Assembly (NCBI RefSeq): GCF_021033825.1
Contig: NZ_JAIFXZ010000005.1
Coordinates: 124,001 to 188,000, forward strand
Source: Dietzia aurantiaca
GTDB lineage: Bacteria > Actinomycetota > Actinomycetes > Mycobacteriales > Mycobacteriaceae
DNA: 64,000 nucleotides
Direction of reading: 5' to 3'
Below, piece by piece: positions 47,377 through 55,804 of this stretch. A model generated the notes under the pieces. It made no database searches. It saw nothing but the letters and a program-made list of their open reading frames with translations, and was not told where the DNA came from. Position numbers and translations under genes: made by a program. The stretch's first letter is position 1, and every line of letters starts with the position of its first letter.

Positions 47377-48087
47377 TCAGGCCTGCGCGGCGGCCTCCGG
47401 CTCGCGGGCTTCGTCCCAGACACCGGCCCTGTCGAGGTGCTCGACGAGGAGCTGGGCGCCGGCGGAGAACTCGTCATCCACCACGGCGTGGGCCGCGTCG
47501 ACGTCTCCCGCGCGCAGCGCCTCGAGCATCCGGCGGTTGTCCTCGAGCGCGTTGGCCCGCCACTCCGGGTCCTGGGCGTAGAGGCGGTACGGCATGTAGC
47601 GGGCGGCATTGCCGAGGAAACGGGAGAGCTTGTCCGAGCAGGAGACCCGGTTGATCGAGCGGTGGATCGCGTACTGCGCGCGAACGACCCCGTCGGTGTC
47701 CCCGGCGGCGGATGCGGCCTCGAAGTCGTCGATGAGATGGGAGTGGTGCTCGAGGGTCTCGGCCTCGTAGCGGAGAATCGCCCGATCGATGATGCGCTTC
47801 GACAGCTCGGCCTGCAGCCAGAAGATGTCCTCGATGTCCTGCCGGCTCATGGGCGAAACCAGGTAGCCGCGGCGGGGGACCAGGTCCACCAGGCCCTCGC
47901 CGCGTAGGGTGAGCAGCGCCTCGCGGACAGGGGTCACGCTCACGCCGAGGCCGGCGGCGGTCTCGTCGAGCCGGATGAAGTCGCCCGGCCGCACCTCGCC
48001 ACTCATGATCCGGGTCCGGACGTGGTCGGCGACCTCCTCCGAGAGCTGGGGACGTTGTGCGAGTCGAGTGGGGGTCAAGTCCGCCAC
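47377..48087 (-). CDS. GntR-family (FadR/VanR subgroup) transcriptional regulator
   Basis: 236-residue regulator. The winged-helix N-terminus is VADHVRTRIMSGEVRPGDFI, then LGVSVTPVREALLTLRGEGL and VDLVPRRGYLV. The C-terminal all-helical FCD domain contains AQYAIHRSINRVSCSDKLSR, with residues typical of the metal/acid-binding pocket (D..H..H). FCD effectors are usually carboxylates or acyl-CoAs. It is convergent with the mce operon end. The AT-rich site C lies 50 bases upstream of its start, suggesting a shared control circuit. The GTG start has AGAGG immediately before it, so the exact start is unsure. Confidence 0.9.
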   Translation of the reverse strand: MADLTPTRLAQRPQLSEEVADHVRTRIMSGEVRPGDFIRLDETAAGLGVSVTPVREALLTLRGEGLVDLVPRRGYLVSPMSRQDIEDIFWLQAELSKRIIDRAILRYEAETLEHHSHLIDDFEAASAAGDTDGVVRAQYAIHRSINRVSCSDKLSRFLGNAARYMPYRLYAQDPEWRANALEDNRRMLEALRAGDVDAAHAVVDDEFSAGAQLLVEHLDRAGVWDEAREPEAAAQA

Positions 48088-48136
48088 CTCTTTTCAGGAG
48101 AGAAGCACCGTCGAGGGCGCGAAGCCGATAGTTGAA

Positions 48137-48154
48137 ATCAAATATATCCGAAAC
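48137..48154 (+). promoter_or_regulatory. AT-rich operator-like site C
   Basis: ATCAAATATATCCGAAAC: the first 11 bases match site A exactly, and the end (CCGAAAC) resembles the bases following site A (CTGAAAC). The right half-site is degenerate. It lies 50 bases upstream of the GntR gene start, so it may bind the tandem TetR protein or the GntR protein itself. Confidence 0.5.
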
Positions 48155-48210
48155 GGCCGCGAGAATCCCCGTCGGGGGTGATCGTCACGGGGCTCGGCTC
48201 GGTGGGGTCA

Positions 48211-48239
48211 GGCCCGGCTCGGCTCGGCTCGGCTCGGCT
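48211..48239. repeat. GGCTC pentamer run
   Basis: Five consecutive CGGCT/GGCTC units, with two more at 48191-48201. Low-complexity sequence in the intergenic region; no encoded peptide is supported. Confidence 0.7.
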
Positions 48240-48554
48240 GGAGCTGTGGCTTCGGCTTGGCTGGCAGGCCTGGCCGGCAGGGGGCCAGTGCATCTCACGG
48301 CAGATGCGCTGGGTCTGTGACTTATGCGCCTGGAATGCACCATTCTCGCAGCGCAAGTGGGTCGAAAGTGAGCAAAGGGGCATCGTAAGTCAGCGAGGCA
48401 GCGTATCCGGGGTCGGTTGTGCTGGCAGACCGCCCGGCGTCCGGCCGCCGCTGACGCGTCCGGCTGCCTCCGGCTGCGTCCGGCCACAGCCGGCAATGCC
48501 GCGGAATCGCACGAGCCCCTGCGGACCGGAGCCGCCTCGGGTCAGACTGGGCGC

Positions 48555-49355
48555 ATGACCGATACCGAGACCCGCCCCGCCGTCCGCAGTGAGCGCCGCG
48601 GCAACGTCCTGCTCGTCACGATCGACCGCCCCGAGGCCCGCAACGCCGTGAACGGCGAGGTGAGCACTCTGCTGGGCAACGCGCTGCACGAGGCCGACAC
48701 CGATCCCGAGCTCCGCGTCGTGGTGCTGACCGGCGCCGGTGAGCAGTCGTTCTGTGCGGGCGCGGACCTCAAGGCGATCTCCCGTGGCGAGGACATCTTC
48801 CCCGCCGAGAACCGCCAGTGGGGGTTCGCCGGGATGATGCAGCACTACGTGTCCGTCCCGATCATCGCGGCCGTCAACGGCACGGCCCTGGGCGGGGGTT
48901 GCGAGATCGCGCTGGCCAGTGACCTGATCGTGGCCGCCGATCGCGCGAAGTTCGGGCTGCCCGAGGTCAAGCGTGGCCTCGTCGCGGCGGCCGGTGGCGC
49001 GTTCCGGCTGCCGGAGCAGCTGCCGCACCGCGTGGCGATGGAGATGATGCTCACCGGTGAGCCGATCACGGCCGCGCGGGCGCATGAGTTGCACCTGATC
49101 AACCGCGTCGTCCCCGCCGACCAGCTGCTCGATGCCGCACTCGAGCTGGCCGAGGTGATCGCCACCAACGCCCCGCTGGCCGTGCAGGCGAGCAAGCGGG
49201 TAGCGCTGGGGATCCGGGACGGTGCCCGGCCGGGCGAGGTCGAGAAGTGGCGCATCAGCGACACCGAGATGATCAACGTCATGACCTCCGAGGACGCCGC
49301 CGAGGGGCCGCGCGCGTTCGCCGAGAAGCGGGCCCCGGTCTGGAAGGCCCGCTGA
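48555..49355 (+). CDS. Enoyl-CoA hydratase/isomerase family protein
   Basis: 266-residue crotonase. Sequence landmarks: VTIDRPEARNAVNGEVSTLL, QSFCAGADLKAISRGED, VNGTALGGGCEIALASDLIV and FGLPEVKRGLVAAAGGAFRL. Glu in the GLPEVKRG segment is the usual catalytic acid of hydratases. Closer in style to stand-alone crotonases of short-chain acyl-CoA metabolism than to the paralogue at 34923. Start ATG without a Shine-Dalgarno; CAGACT at -12 to -7 suggests a leaderless mRNA. Not obviously part of the mce run, which ends 1.3 kb to the left. Confidence 0.93.
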   Translation: MTDTETRPAVRSERRGNVLLVTIDRPEARNAVNGEVSTLLGNALHEADTDPELRVVVLTGAGEQSFCAGADLKAISRGEDIFPAENRQWGFAGMMQHYVSVPIIAAVNGTALGGGCEIALASDLIVAADRAKFGLPEVKRGLVAAAGGAFRLPEQLPHRVAMEMMLTGEPITAARAHELHLINRVVPADQLLDAALELAEVIATNAPLAVQASKRVALGIRDGARPGEVEKWRISDTEMINVMTSEDAAEGPRAFAEKRAPVWKAR

Positions 49356-49492
49356 CCCGCAGGCCCCGCCGATGAGCTGACCCCGGCCGCCAGGCTCGCT
49401 GAACCGCGCGCGCCAGGCCCGTCGAAACGCGCTCGCCGGCACGCGAACCCCTGCCCGCCGGCCGTGCGGGTGCGGACCCGCGGATGCTGTCC

Positions 49493-49498
49493 TACCGT
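49493..49498 (+). promoter_or_regulatory. Candidate -10 element for the GCS2/ATP-grasp operon
   Basis: TACCGT at -13 to -8 of the ATG at 49506, with no Shine-Dalgarno nearby. It suggests a leaderless transcript for the three-gene ligase-peptidase operon. Confidence 0.42.
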
Positions 49499-49505
49499 CG
49501 GCGCC

Positions 49506-52079
49506 ATGACAGACGGATCGCGACGGATCATGGTCGAGGAAGAGCTGCATCTGGTCGACCTGCGGACGAAGTTGCCGGCACGGCGTGCGGCGGAGGTGAT
49601 CGCCGAGGCCGGTGATGATCGGGTACGCGCTGCCCGCCACGGGGCGTTGGTGGCCAGCGACTGCGGCGGGCACGCCACGCTCGAGGATCTCGGTGCGGCG
49701 ATCCGCGAGCGGCGGACGCAGCTGGCGGAGGTGGCGAACGGCCTGCGTACGGGCATCGTCGCCGCGGGTGCGCTCGGCTCACCGGGAGTGGAGCTGGCCC
49801 CGGATCCCGATGAGCCGGGGACCGCTCCCGGCCACGAGTTCCGCACCCGCGCCTCGGCGCGCTTCGTGGTTACGGTCGAGGTCGCGGACGCCGACGAGGC
49901 GCAGTTCGTGGCCCGCCGGGTGGTCCCGCACGCGCCGGCGTTGCTGGCGCTGGCCGCGGGATCGCCGTTCCGGGCGGACGGAAGCGACTCGGGGTACGCC
50001 TCGGTGCGGTCGTTCGAGGCCCGGTGGTCGCCCGCGCACGTGTCGGCGTTCCGCACGGACACCGCGGGCGGCGTGCTGGAGTCGGAGGACGCGCTGGTCG
50101 CCACGGGCGTGGTGGCCGACCGCGGCCTGATCGACGCGGATATCCGTCCGTCCGCCGACGGATCCGGGGTGGAGCTGCGGCTGTGCGACTCGTGCAGCAC
50201 CGTGGACACGATCGTGCTGGTGGCGGCCCTGTTCCGGGCGTTGGTGGACCGGGTGCTCGCCGAGCCCGAGAACGCCTGGGTCGACCCCACCCCGGCCGTG
50301 CTCGCGGCCGCGTTCTGGCGCGCGGCCCGGTCCGGGCTCGAGGGCGACCTCGTGGATCCGGGAACGGGTCAGCCGCTGCCAGCGGGGGACGTGTGCGTGG
50401 CGCTGGTGGAGTCGCTGTCCGGCCAGCTCGACGCGACCGGCGAGCGCGGCCTCGTCGACGACCTGGTCGACGGCGTGCTGGGGGCGGGCTCGTCGGCCGC
50501 CCGGCAGCGCGCGGCGCACCGCCGCAGGGGTCGCCGCGCCGACGTGGTCGCGGTGCTGCTCGCCGAGACGGTGGGCAGGATCAGGCCGCGCGCCACGGCC
50601 GACGACGGCGGGATGCGCTCGATGCTCGACGCGTACTCCCCGCTGGGCGAGGCGGTGACGGAGGAGGTCCACGACGAGGCGATCACCGAGGACGGCGCCC
50701 CGCGGCCGCAGTACGTGGACGTGCTCAAGGCCGTCTCGGACCTGGGCGCGGCGACGGTCCGCGAGCGCAAGAAGCAGGTCGACGAGGAGCTCCGGGACCG
50801 CGGCGTGACGCTCAAGGTGTACGGCGAGCCGGAGCCGCAGGTGTTCCCGTTGGACCCGGTGCCGCGGATCGTGCCGGCCGATCAGTGGGGGCGGATCTCG
50901 GCGGGGATCGAGCAGCGCGGCCGGGCGCTGGAGATGTTCCTGCGGGACATCTACGGCGACGGTGAGATCGTCAGCGCCGGGATCGTGCCGCAGGACGCGC
51001 TGGATCGCGCCCCGGGTTACCGGAAGACGGGCCGGGCCGTGCCGGCGGGGACGATGCGTGCGGCGGTGAGCGGTGTGGACCTGGTGTCGACGGGCTCGGG
51101 CGAGTGGGTGGTCCTGGAGGACAATCTGCGGATGCCGGGCGGGTTGGCCATGGCGGTGACGCTGCGTGAGCGCATCCTCGAGGCGTACCCGGAGTTCGGT
51201 GCGCGCGGGGAGATCCACGACCCGGCCGAGGGGCTGGGCATGCTGCGGGAGACTCTCCAGGCCGCGGCGCCCGAGGGTGTGGGGGACCCGTCGATCGCCG
51301 TGGTGGTGGCGCCCGACGAGCTCATCGCGCACGACCTGATCCACGCGGCCGAGGCCGTGGGCGGTGCGGTGGTGACCCCGCGGGATCTGGTCGGTGACGA
51401 CGGACGACTGTGGAGGGTCGACGACGACAACGACGACGAGCGCATCGGCGTTGACGTCCTCTACGTCCGGATGGACGAAGAGGCACTTCTCTCCTCCTCG
51501 GGCGCGGACGGGACGGTCCTGCGGCGCGGGCTGCTCGGCGCGATCTCGGACGGCACCGTCGCGATGGTCAACGCCCCCGGCAACGGGGCGGCGGACGACA
51601 AGGCGATCTACGCGCTGGTGCCGTCGATCATCGACTTCTACCTGGGCGAGAAGCCGCTGATCGGCCAGGTCGACACGTTCCTGTGTGCGGACCCGCCGCA
51701 GTTGGAGCAGGTTCTGGACCGGCTGGACGAGCTGGTGGTCAAACCGATCGACGGCTACGGCGGCTCCGACATCACGGTGGGCCCGGAGTGCTCGCCGCGG
51801 GAGTTGGACGAGCGACGGGCCGAATTGCGGCGCCACGGCGAGCGGTTCGTGGCGCAGGAGGTGCAGGCGCTGTCGACTCTGCCGACGTTCGACGGGCGCG
51901 ACCTGCAGCGGCGGCACGTGGACATGCGCGCGTTCGTCATGCTGCGCAACGGGCCGACCGGCGAGATCCACGCGTCGGCCCCTCCGGTGGCCATGACACG
52001 AGTGGCCCCGGCGGGCACGATGGTGGTCAACGCCTCGAGTGGAGGCGGTGGAAAGGACACCTGGATTCACCGTGCCTGA
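49506..52079 (+). CDS. GCS2-type carboxylate-amine ligase fused to circularly permuted ATP-grasp (type 2)
   Basis: 857-residue two-enzyme fusion. Residues ~1-370 form a glutamate-cysteine-ligase-2 (YbdK-like) domain: MVEEELHLVDLRTKLPARRA with the metal-binding E-E-E cluster, FRTRASARFVVTVEVAD and GVELRLCDSCSTVDTIVL. Residues ~400-857 form a circularly permuted ATP-grasp ligase: PRIVPADQWGRISAGIEQRG, VVLEDNLRMPGGLAMAVTLR, VVKPIDGYGGSDITVGPECS and FVAQEVQALSTLPTFDGRDL. Both domains form amide bonds at ATP cost, so the protein may make a two-step peptide-like conjugate. Product unknown. Two peptidase genes follow with overlapping frames. Confidence 0.9.
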   Translation: MTDGSRRIMVEEELHLVDLRTKLPARRAAEVIAEAGDDRVRAARHGALVASDCGGHATLEDLGAAIRERRTQLAEVANGLRTGIVAAGALGSPGVELAPDPDEPGTAPGHEFRTRASARFVVTVEVADADEAQFVARRVVPHAPALLALAAGSPFRADGSDSGYASVRSFEARWSPAHVSAFRTDTAGGVLESEDALVATGVVADRGLIDADIRPSADGSGVELRLCDSCSTVDTIVLVAALFRALVDRVLAEPENAWVDPTPAVLAAAFWRAARSGLEGDLVDPGTGQPLPAGDVCVALVESLSGQLDATGERGLVDDLVDGVLGAGSSAARQRAAHRRRGRRADVVAVLLAETVGRIRPRATADDGGMRSMLDAYSPLGEAVTEEVHDEAITEDGAPRPQYVDVLKAVSDLGAATVRERKKQVDEELRDRGVTLKVYGEPEPQVFPLDPVPRIVPADQWGRISAGIEQRGRALEMFLRDIYGDGEIVSAGIVPQDALDRAPGYRKTGRAVPAGTMRAAVSGVDLVSTGSGEWVVLEDNLRMPGGLAMAVTLRERILEAYPEFGARGEIHDPAEGLGMLRETLQAAAPEGVGDPSIAVVVAPDELIAHDLIHAAEAVGGAVVTPRDLVGDDGRLWRVDDDNDDERIGVDVLYVRMDEEALLSSSGADGTVLRRGLLGAISDGTVAMVNAPGNGAADDKAIYALVPSIIDFYLGEKPLIGQVDTFLCADPPQLEQVLDRLDELVVKPIDGYGGSDITVGPECSPRELDERRAELRRHGERFVAQEVQALSTLPTFDGRDLQRRHVDMRAFVMLRNGPTGEIHASAPPVAMTRVAPAGTMVVNASSGGGGKDTWIHRA

Positions 52080-54057
52080 ACCCGACACCATCGACATGAC
52101 CGACACCGTCCATACGACCGACACCGTCGACACGACTGACACGGTCGACACGACCGAGAACCCGGACGTCACCGAGGTCACCGAGGAGACGGGCTCCCGC
52201 GAGCAGGCGGGCCCGCCGGATGACGCGGCCGGGGGGCCGGGCGAACTCCGGCACACCAGTTCCCCGTGTCTGTCCCCGGACGGGTCGCTGCTGGCCTGTG
52301 TGGTCACCGAACGCACCGGCTATCCGCGGGCGGTGCAGCGACCGCTGGGCCCGGACGGCCTCAAGGGCGCGGGGCCCGAACGAGACGTGGTGCTGCCCGT
52401 GGAGGGGCCGGTCCGCAGGGTCGCCTACTCGCCGGACGGCCGGTGGCTGGCGTGCGAGGTGGCCCCTGACGGTGGTGAGCGTGAGCGCATCTGGCTCGTC
52501 ACCACCGATCCGGACGACCAGAGTGCGTACGCCTTGAACGCCCCGGGTGACGCCACCGAGCAGATCGTCTGCTGGGACGGACGTCTGCTGGCGGTGACGG
52601 CCTTCGACGCCGAGGGCCAGGCCGAGGGCCGGCTCGTGGACCCGGAGACCGGGGAGATCACTGTCATCGACCGCCGGATGGGCGGGGCGCTCAAGCACTC
52701 ACGGGACGGCGCCGCCCTGTTCCGGGTGGGCGCCCGCGGGCATCGCGAGCTGCTGCGGATCATGCCGGACGGCCGGTGGTGGCCCCTGTTGCCCACGGAC
52801 ACCGGGTCCACCACCGACGCCGGAGAGGTGCTCGACGCCGGCGGCGACGACCGGCCCATGCGCATGGTCGTCCGTAGCGACCACTCGTCCGATCGCGTGG
52901 GGTTGCTGGAGGTGCGGGCCGATGAGTCGGGGACCACCTCGTGGCCGATCGCCTATCGCGCGGACGCCGACCTCGACCGCGTGGAGGTGAGCTACGACCG
53001 GCGCACGGCCGCACTGCTGTGGAATGTCCACGGGGGACTGTCCGAGATCGAGATCCTCGACCTGTCGCGTCGCCGGCCCCGGGTGATCGCCCGGCCCCAG
53101 CTACCGGAGGTGGTGGCCTCGGCGCCCACGCTCACGGCGGACGGCCGACTGCTCGCCGTCACCGTGGAGAGTCTCGACCAGCCACCGCACGTGGTGATCT
53201 ACGACGTGCGTCGTCGTCGCTGGATCGGGGAGTCGCCCGCGCAGCCCGACCCCGGCCCGGAGCTGCTGCGGTTCACCGCACGCGACGGGCTCGAGCTGAG
53301 CGGGTGGCTGTACCGGGCCGATCCGGAGAGCGGGCCCGCGCCGACGGTGGTGCACCTGCACGGTGGCCCGGAGGGTCAGTCCCGTCCGGGATATGACGAC
53401 ATCGCCCGGCGGATGCTCGACGAGGGCGTCAACTACTTCAAGCCGAACGTCCGGGGCTCCACCGGCGGCGGCCGGTCGTTCGGCCACGCCGACGACCGGT
53501 ACGGCCGCTTCGCGGGGATCGACGACGTCGAGGACGCGTTGCTGCACCTCGTCGACGAGGAGATCGCCGACCCGGACCGGGTGGTGGTCTCGGGCCGGTC
53601 CTACGGCGGCTACCTGGTCAACGCGACCCTGGTCAGGCACGCGGGTCGTTGGTGCGGGGGGATCGCCGCCTGTGGGATGAGCGACCTGCAGACCTTCTAC
53701 CGCGACACCGAGCCGTGGATTGCGGCGGCCGCCCATCCCAAGTACGGGAACCCGCTCCAGGAACGGGAATTGCTGCGCGAGGCCTCGCCGCTACGCAGGT
53801 ACTACCGGATCACCGTTCCGATGTTGTTCGTCCACGGTGCGCACGACACGAATGTGCCGGTCAGCGAGACCGAGCAGGCGGTCGAGGAGCTGCGCTCGCG
53901 CGGCGTACCGGTGGACGTGTTGTTGTTCGAGGACGAAGGTCATGAGTTCGTGAAATTGGCCAACCGTCAGTTGCTCGGCGACCGGGTGGTCCAGTTCTGC
54001 CAGGAGGTGTTCGATGTTCGGGCGCAAGTCGACGGAGAAGAACGACCCGCACGCTGA
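52072..54057 (+). CDS. S9 family (prolyl oligopeptidase/DPP-type) serine peptidase
   Basis: 661-residue peptidase. Residues ~60-380 are a beta-propeller with repeating DGxxLA/SPDGRWLA strands. The alpha/beta-hydrolase domain follows (HLHGGPEGQSRPGYDDIARR), with Ser510 in SGRSYGGY, Asp592 in HGAHDTNVP and His624 in EGHEF as catalytic triad. The first ~45 residues are a Thr/Asp/Val repeat. No signal peptide, so cytoplasmic. The GTG at 52072 overlaps the ligase stop by 8 bases; starts at 52039 and 52096 are possible. It probably trims the product or substrate of the fused ligase. Confidence 0.9.
   Translation: MPEPDTIDMTDTVHTTDTVDTTDTVDTTENPDVTEVTEETGSREQAGPPDDAAGGPGELRHTSSPCLSPDGSLLACVVTERTGYPRAVQRPLGPDGLKGAGPERDVVLPVEGPVRRVAYSPDGRWLACEVAPDGGERERIWLVTTDPDDQSAYALNAPGDATEQIVCWDGRLLAVTAFDAEGQAEGRLVDPETGEITVIDRRMGGALKHSRDGAALFRVGARGHRELLRIMPDGRWWPLLPTDTGSTTDAGEVLDAGGDDRPMRMVVRSDHSSDRVGLLEVRADESGTTSWPIAYRADADLDRVEVSYDRRTAALLWNVHGGLSEIEILDLSRRRPRVIARPQLPEVVASAPTLTADGRLLAVTVESLDQPPHVVIYDVRRRRWIGESPAQPDPGPELLRFTARDGLELSGWLYRADPESGPAPTVVHLHGGPEGQSRPGYDDIARRMLDEGVNYFKPNVRGSTGGGRSFGHADDRYGRFAGIDDVEDALLHLVDEEIADPDRVVVSGRSYGGYLVNATLVRHAGRWCGGIAACGMSDLQTFYRDTEPWIAAAAHPKYGNPLQERELLREASPLRRYYRITVPMLFVHGAHDTNVPVSETEQAVEELRSRGVPVDVLLFEDEGHEFVKLANRQLLGDRVVQFCQEVFDVRAQVDGEERPAR
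52096..52159. repeat. Degenerate ~15-base repeat encoding a Thr-Asp-Thr-Val tail
   Basis: Four units of ACCGACACCGTC-like sequence, with the wobble bases differing, encode the TDTV repeats at the N-terminus of the S9 peptidase (residues ~9-27). Confidence 0.6.
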
Positions 54058-55219
54058 GGGCGGTTTCCAGGACCGGCTCGCGCAGTGGCGGCGTCACATC
54101 CACACCCATCCCGAGCTGTCCTACGAGGAGGAGCGTACGACCGACTTCATCGCGGGCGAGCTCGAGAAGATGGGACTGAAACCCCGCCGGTTCGACCTCG
54201 GCACCGGGCTGTGGTGCGACGTGCCCGCCGCGAAGGGCGCCACCGCGAAGGACGTGGTGGCGCTGCGCGCGGACATCGACGCGCTGCCCATGGACGAGGA
54301 GAGCGGCCTGGACTTCGCCTCACGTACGGAGGGGGTCGCGCACACCTGCGGCCACGACGCCCACACCGCGATGCTGCTCGGCGCGGCCGAACTGTTGGTC
54401 GCCGACCCGCCGCCCCGGCCCGTGCGGCTGATCTTCCAGCCGGCAGAGGAGACCATGCCGGGCGGCGCCAAGGAATGCGTGGAGGAAGGTGTGGTCAAGG
54501 GCGTGGACCGCATCCTCGCCCTGCACTGCGATCCGCACCGGAAGGTGGGCGAGGTGGGCGTGACGGCCGGGCCGATCACCTCCTCCAACGCCAAGGTCCG
54601 GATCCGGCTCGAGTCCGACGGTGGTCACACGGCGCGGCCGCACGAGACCCAGGACACCGTCTTCTCGACCGCCGAGCTCGCCACCGGGCTCACCGCGGTC
54701 CTCGACCGTCGTCTCGACCCGCGCTCGGGCACCGTGCTCACCTGGGGCGCCCTGCACGCCGGCGGTGACGCCCCGAACGTGATCCCCGACCATGCCGAGC
54801 TGCTGGGCACGCTGCGCAGCGCGGACCGGGACGTGTGGGCGACGGTCGAGGACCTCGTGCGGGAGGCCGTCGAGGATCTCGCCGCGCCCTACGGCATCCG
54901 CGTCGAGCTCGAGTACACGCAGGGTGTCCCGCCGGTGGTCAACGACGCCGACTGCGCGGACCTGGCCACCGAGGCGGTGCGCCGGGTGCTCGGGGAGGAC
55001 GGTGTGGGCACCGCCGACCAGTCCAGTGGTGGCGAGGACTTCGCCTGGTACACCGAGGAGATCCCCGGCGTGTATCTGCGGTACGGCGTGTGGGACGGGA
55101 AGTCGGCGGAAACCGACCTGCACCACCCGGGCTTCATGCTCGACGAGTCGGCGCTCGCGCCGGGCGCCCGGCTGTTCGACGCCTTCGCCCGCCTGGACCG
55201 CGGCGCGGGCGAGGACTGA
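54014..55219 (+). CDS. M20 family amidohydrolase (HipO/IAA-amino-acid hydrolase type)
   Basis: 401-residue zinc or manganese amidohydrolase (M20D). Motifs: WRRHIHTHPELSYEEERTTD, VVALRADIDALPMDEESGLD, HTCGHDAHTAMLLGAAELL, LIFQPAEETMPGGAKECVEE, LALHCDP, and near the end SSGGEDFAWYTEEIPGVYLR. The family hydrolyses N-acyl or aminoacyl amides. The ATG at 54014 is preceded by AGGAGG inside the S9 gene (44-base overlap), so the ligase, peptidase and amidohydrolase are translated as a set. Confidence 0.93.
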   Translation: MFGRKSTEKNDPHAEGGFQDRLAQWRRHIHTHPELSYEEERTTDFIAGELEKMGLKPRRFDLGTGLWCDVPAAKGATAKDVVALRADIDALPMDEESGLDFASRTEGVAHTCGHDAHTAMLLGAAELLVADPPPRPVRLIFQPAEETMPGGAKECVEEGVVKGVDRILALHCDPHRKVGEVGVTAGPITSSNAKVRIRLESDGGHTARPHETQDTVFSTAELATGLTAVLDRRLDPRSGTVLTWGALHAGGDAPNVIPDHAELLGTLRSADRDVWATVEDLVREAVEDLAAPYGIRVELEYTQGVPPVVNDADCADLATEAVRRVLGEDGVGTADQSSGGEDFAWYTEEIPGVYLRYGVWDGKSAETDLHHPGFMLDESALAPGARLFDAFARLDRGAGED

Positions 55220-55251
55220 GCCTTCGTCCGCGGCACGGGAGGGCGCCCGCC

Positions 55252-55785
55252 GTGACCATCGTCGTGTTCGGGGTGAGCGGCTGCGGCAAGACGACGTTCG
55301 CGCGGCGGCTCGCGGAGGAGGTCGGCGGACTCTTCCTCGACGGGGATGATTTCCACAGCGCCGCATCGATCGCCAAGATGCGGGGCGGGGCCGGGCTCGA
55401 CGAGACCGACCGGGAGCCGTGGCTGCGCAAGCTCAACGCCGTGATCCGGGAGCGCGCCGACCCCACGGTGATCGCCTGCTCCGCCCTCGCGAGAAGCTAC
55501 CGGGACGTCCTCCGTACCGACGCCGCGGTGGCGTTCATCCACCTGGTGGTGACCGAGGAGCTCGCGCGGGCGCGGCTCGCGGGGCGGCGCGACCACTTCT
55601 TCCCTGCGTCGCTGGTCCGGTCGCAGTTCGAGGCCCTCGAGCCACTGGAGCCGGACGAGGCGGGGATCTCGCTCGACGGGGCCGCGCCGCTCGCGGAACT
55701 ACTGTCGCAGGCCCGGTTCTACCTCGACACCCACACCGGGCACTGGATGGCGGACGCGGCGAGCGATCCCGGGTCCGATCCCTAG
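55252..55785 (+). CDS. Gluconokinase, GntK/IdnK type
   Basis: 177-residue P-loop kinase that phosphorylates gluconate. Walker A GVSGCGKTT (residues 7-15), GDDFHS with the substrate-binding Asp/His, HSAASIAKMRGGAGLDETDR, CSALARSYRDVLR, and RRDHFFPASLVRSQFEALEP are all standard. The GTG at 55252 follows GGGAGGG. It lies 32 bases after the amidohydrolase gene and may be read through from that operon, though no functional link is obvious. Convergent with selD. Confidence 0.93.
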   Translation: MTIVVFGVSGCGKTTFARRLAEEVGGLFLDGDDFHSAASIAKMRGGAGLDETDREPWLRKLNAVIRERADPTVIACSALARSYRDVLRTDAAVAFIHLVVTEELARARLAGRRDHFFPASLVRSQFEALEPLEPDEAGISLDGAAPLAELLSQARFYLDTHTGHWMADAASDPGSDP

Positions 55786-55804
55786 CACTAGCCCTAGCCC
55801 TGGC

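Larger units (their letters stand above)
48088..48554. other. 467-base gene-free region between the GntR gene and an enoyl-CoA hydratase gene
   Basis: The only gap above 300 bases. It holds operator-like site C at the left, a run of GGCTC pentamers at 48211-48239, and further GC-rich degenerate repeats with TCCGGCTGC at ~48467-48485. The part at ~48300-48400 is less GC-rich. I see no coding signal, tRNA or terminator. It carries the divergent promoters of the two flanking genes. Confidence 0.6.

Noticed and set aside
48178-48558. Open frames in the intergenic region left of the enoyl-CoA hydratase gene
   Set aside because: Composition follows the GGCTC repeats, with no start signal and no conserved motif; treated as non-coding.
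49779-52316. 845-codon open frame on the minus strand opposite the ligase fusion
   Set aside because: Arg/His/Asp-rich shadow of the fusion gene; no domain, no ribosome binding site, and it crosses two real genes.
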